A stretch of DNA of 14,695 nucleotides from CBCXVS01 sp965178525 (lineage in GTDB: Bacteria > Tectomicrobia > Entotheonellia > Entotheonellales > Entotheonellaceae): contig CBCXVS010000203.1 of the NCBI GenBank assembly GCA_965178525.1, positions 1 to 14,695 on the forward strand, written 5' to 3'. Below the pieces are notes generated by a model, which had not been told where the DNA came from, did not search any database, and saw nothing but the letters and a program-made list of their open reading frames with translations. A program made the position numbers and the translations under genes. This document shows positions 14,646-14,695 of the stretch, piece after piece (position 1 is the first letter of the stretch; each line of letters opens with the position of its first letter).

Positions 14646-14695
14646 AAGATCAGGTTCCCTAGCCCAGCCCAGATGCCCACCGAATCATCCTCAAA

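Overview
The window reads as a GC-rich bacterial chromosome segment with a Gram-negative type envelope: the Prc-type protease carries a lipoprotein signal, and there are a PilZ protein and a Kup transporter. Gene content would suit Nitrospirota or Proteobacteria, but nothing here fixes the taxon and that placement is a guess. The left 13.7 kb has the codon use of a GC-rich host; the last ~0.9 kb is visibly more AT-rich.

Left part (1-6.1 kb): a small PilZ-domain (c-di-GMP receptor type) gene on the minus strand, then on the plus strand a lipoprotein form of the tail-specific protease Prc and an 816-residue Lon-family ATP-dependent protease. The pilZ gene and the Lon-like gene share a nearly identical promoter-proximal element (30 of 34 bases, same orientation, with an internal dyad), which suggests that one regulator controls both.

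Middle (6.1-11.7 kb), all on the minus strand: a fusion of a metallo-beta-lactamase fold hydrolase with a receiver domain that has lost several switch residues; a Kup potassium transporter; and an aromatic-ring-hydroxylating dioxygenase alpha/beta pair. The alpha gene is full length but is broken by one in-frame TGA exactly where the family has an invariant Trp (N-W-K), so the cluster is probably inactive unless the stop is read through or is a sequencing error. No ferredoxin or reductase gene is next to it. Each of the three units has its own plausible sigma-70-type promoter.

Right part (11.7-14.7 kb): a small accessory island. It holds a UPF0175 antitoxin / DUF3368 PIN-like toxin pair (minus strand, 8-base overlap, TTG toxin start), a decayed DUF433 antitoxin remnant that still has its ribosome binding site, a PIN-domain toxin followed by a 63-residue probable antitoxin (plus strand, toxin first), a perfect 17-bp inverted repeat between convergent genes, and a two-TM SLATT/DUF4231-like protein in AT-rich DNA, possibly part of a defence module that continues beyond the window.
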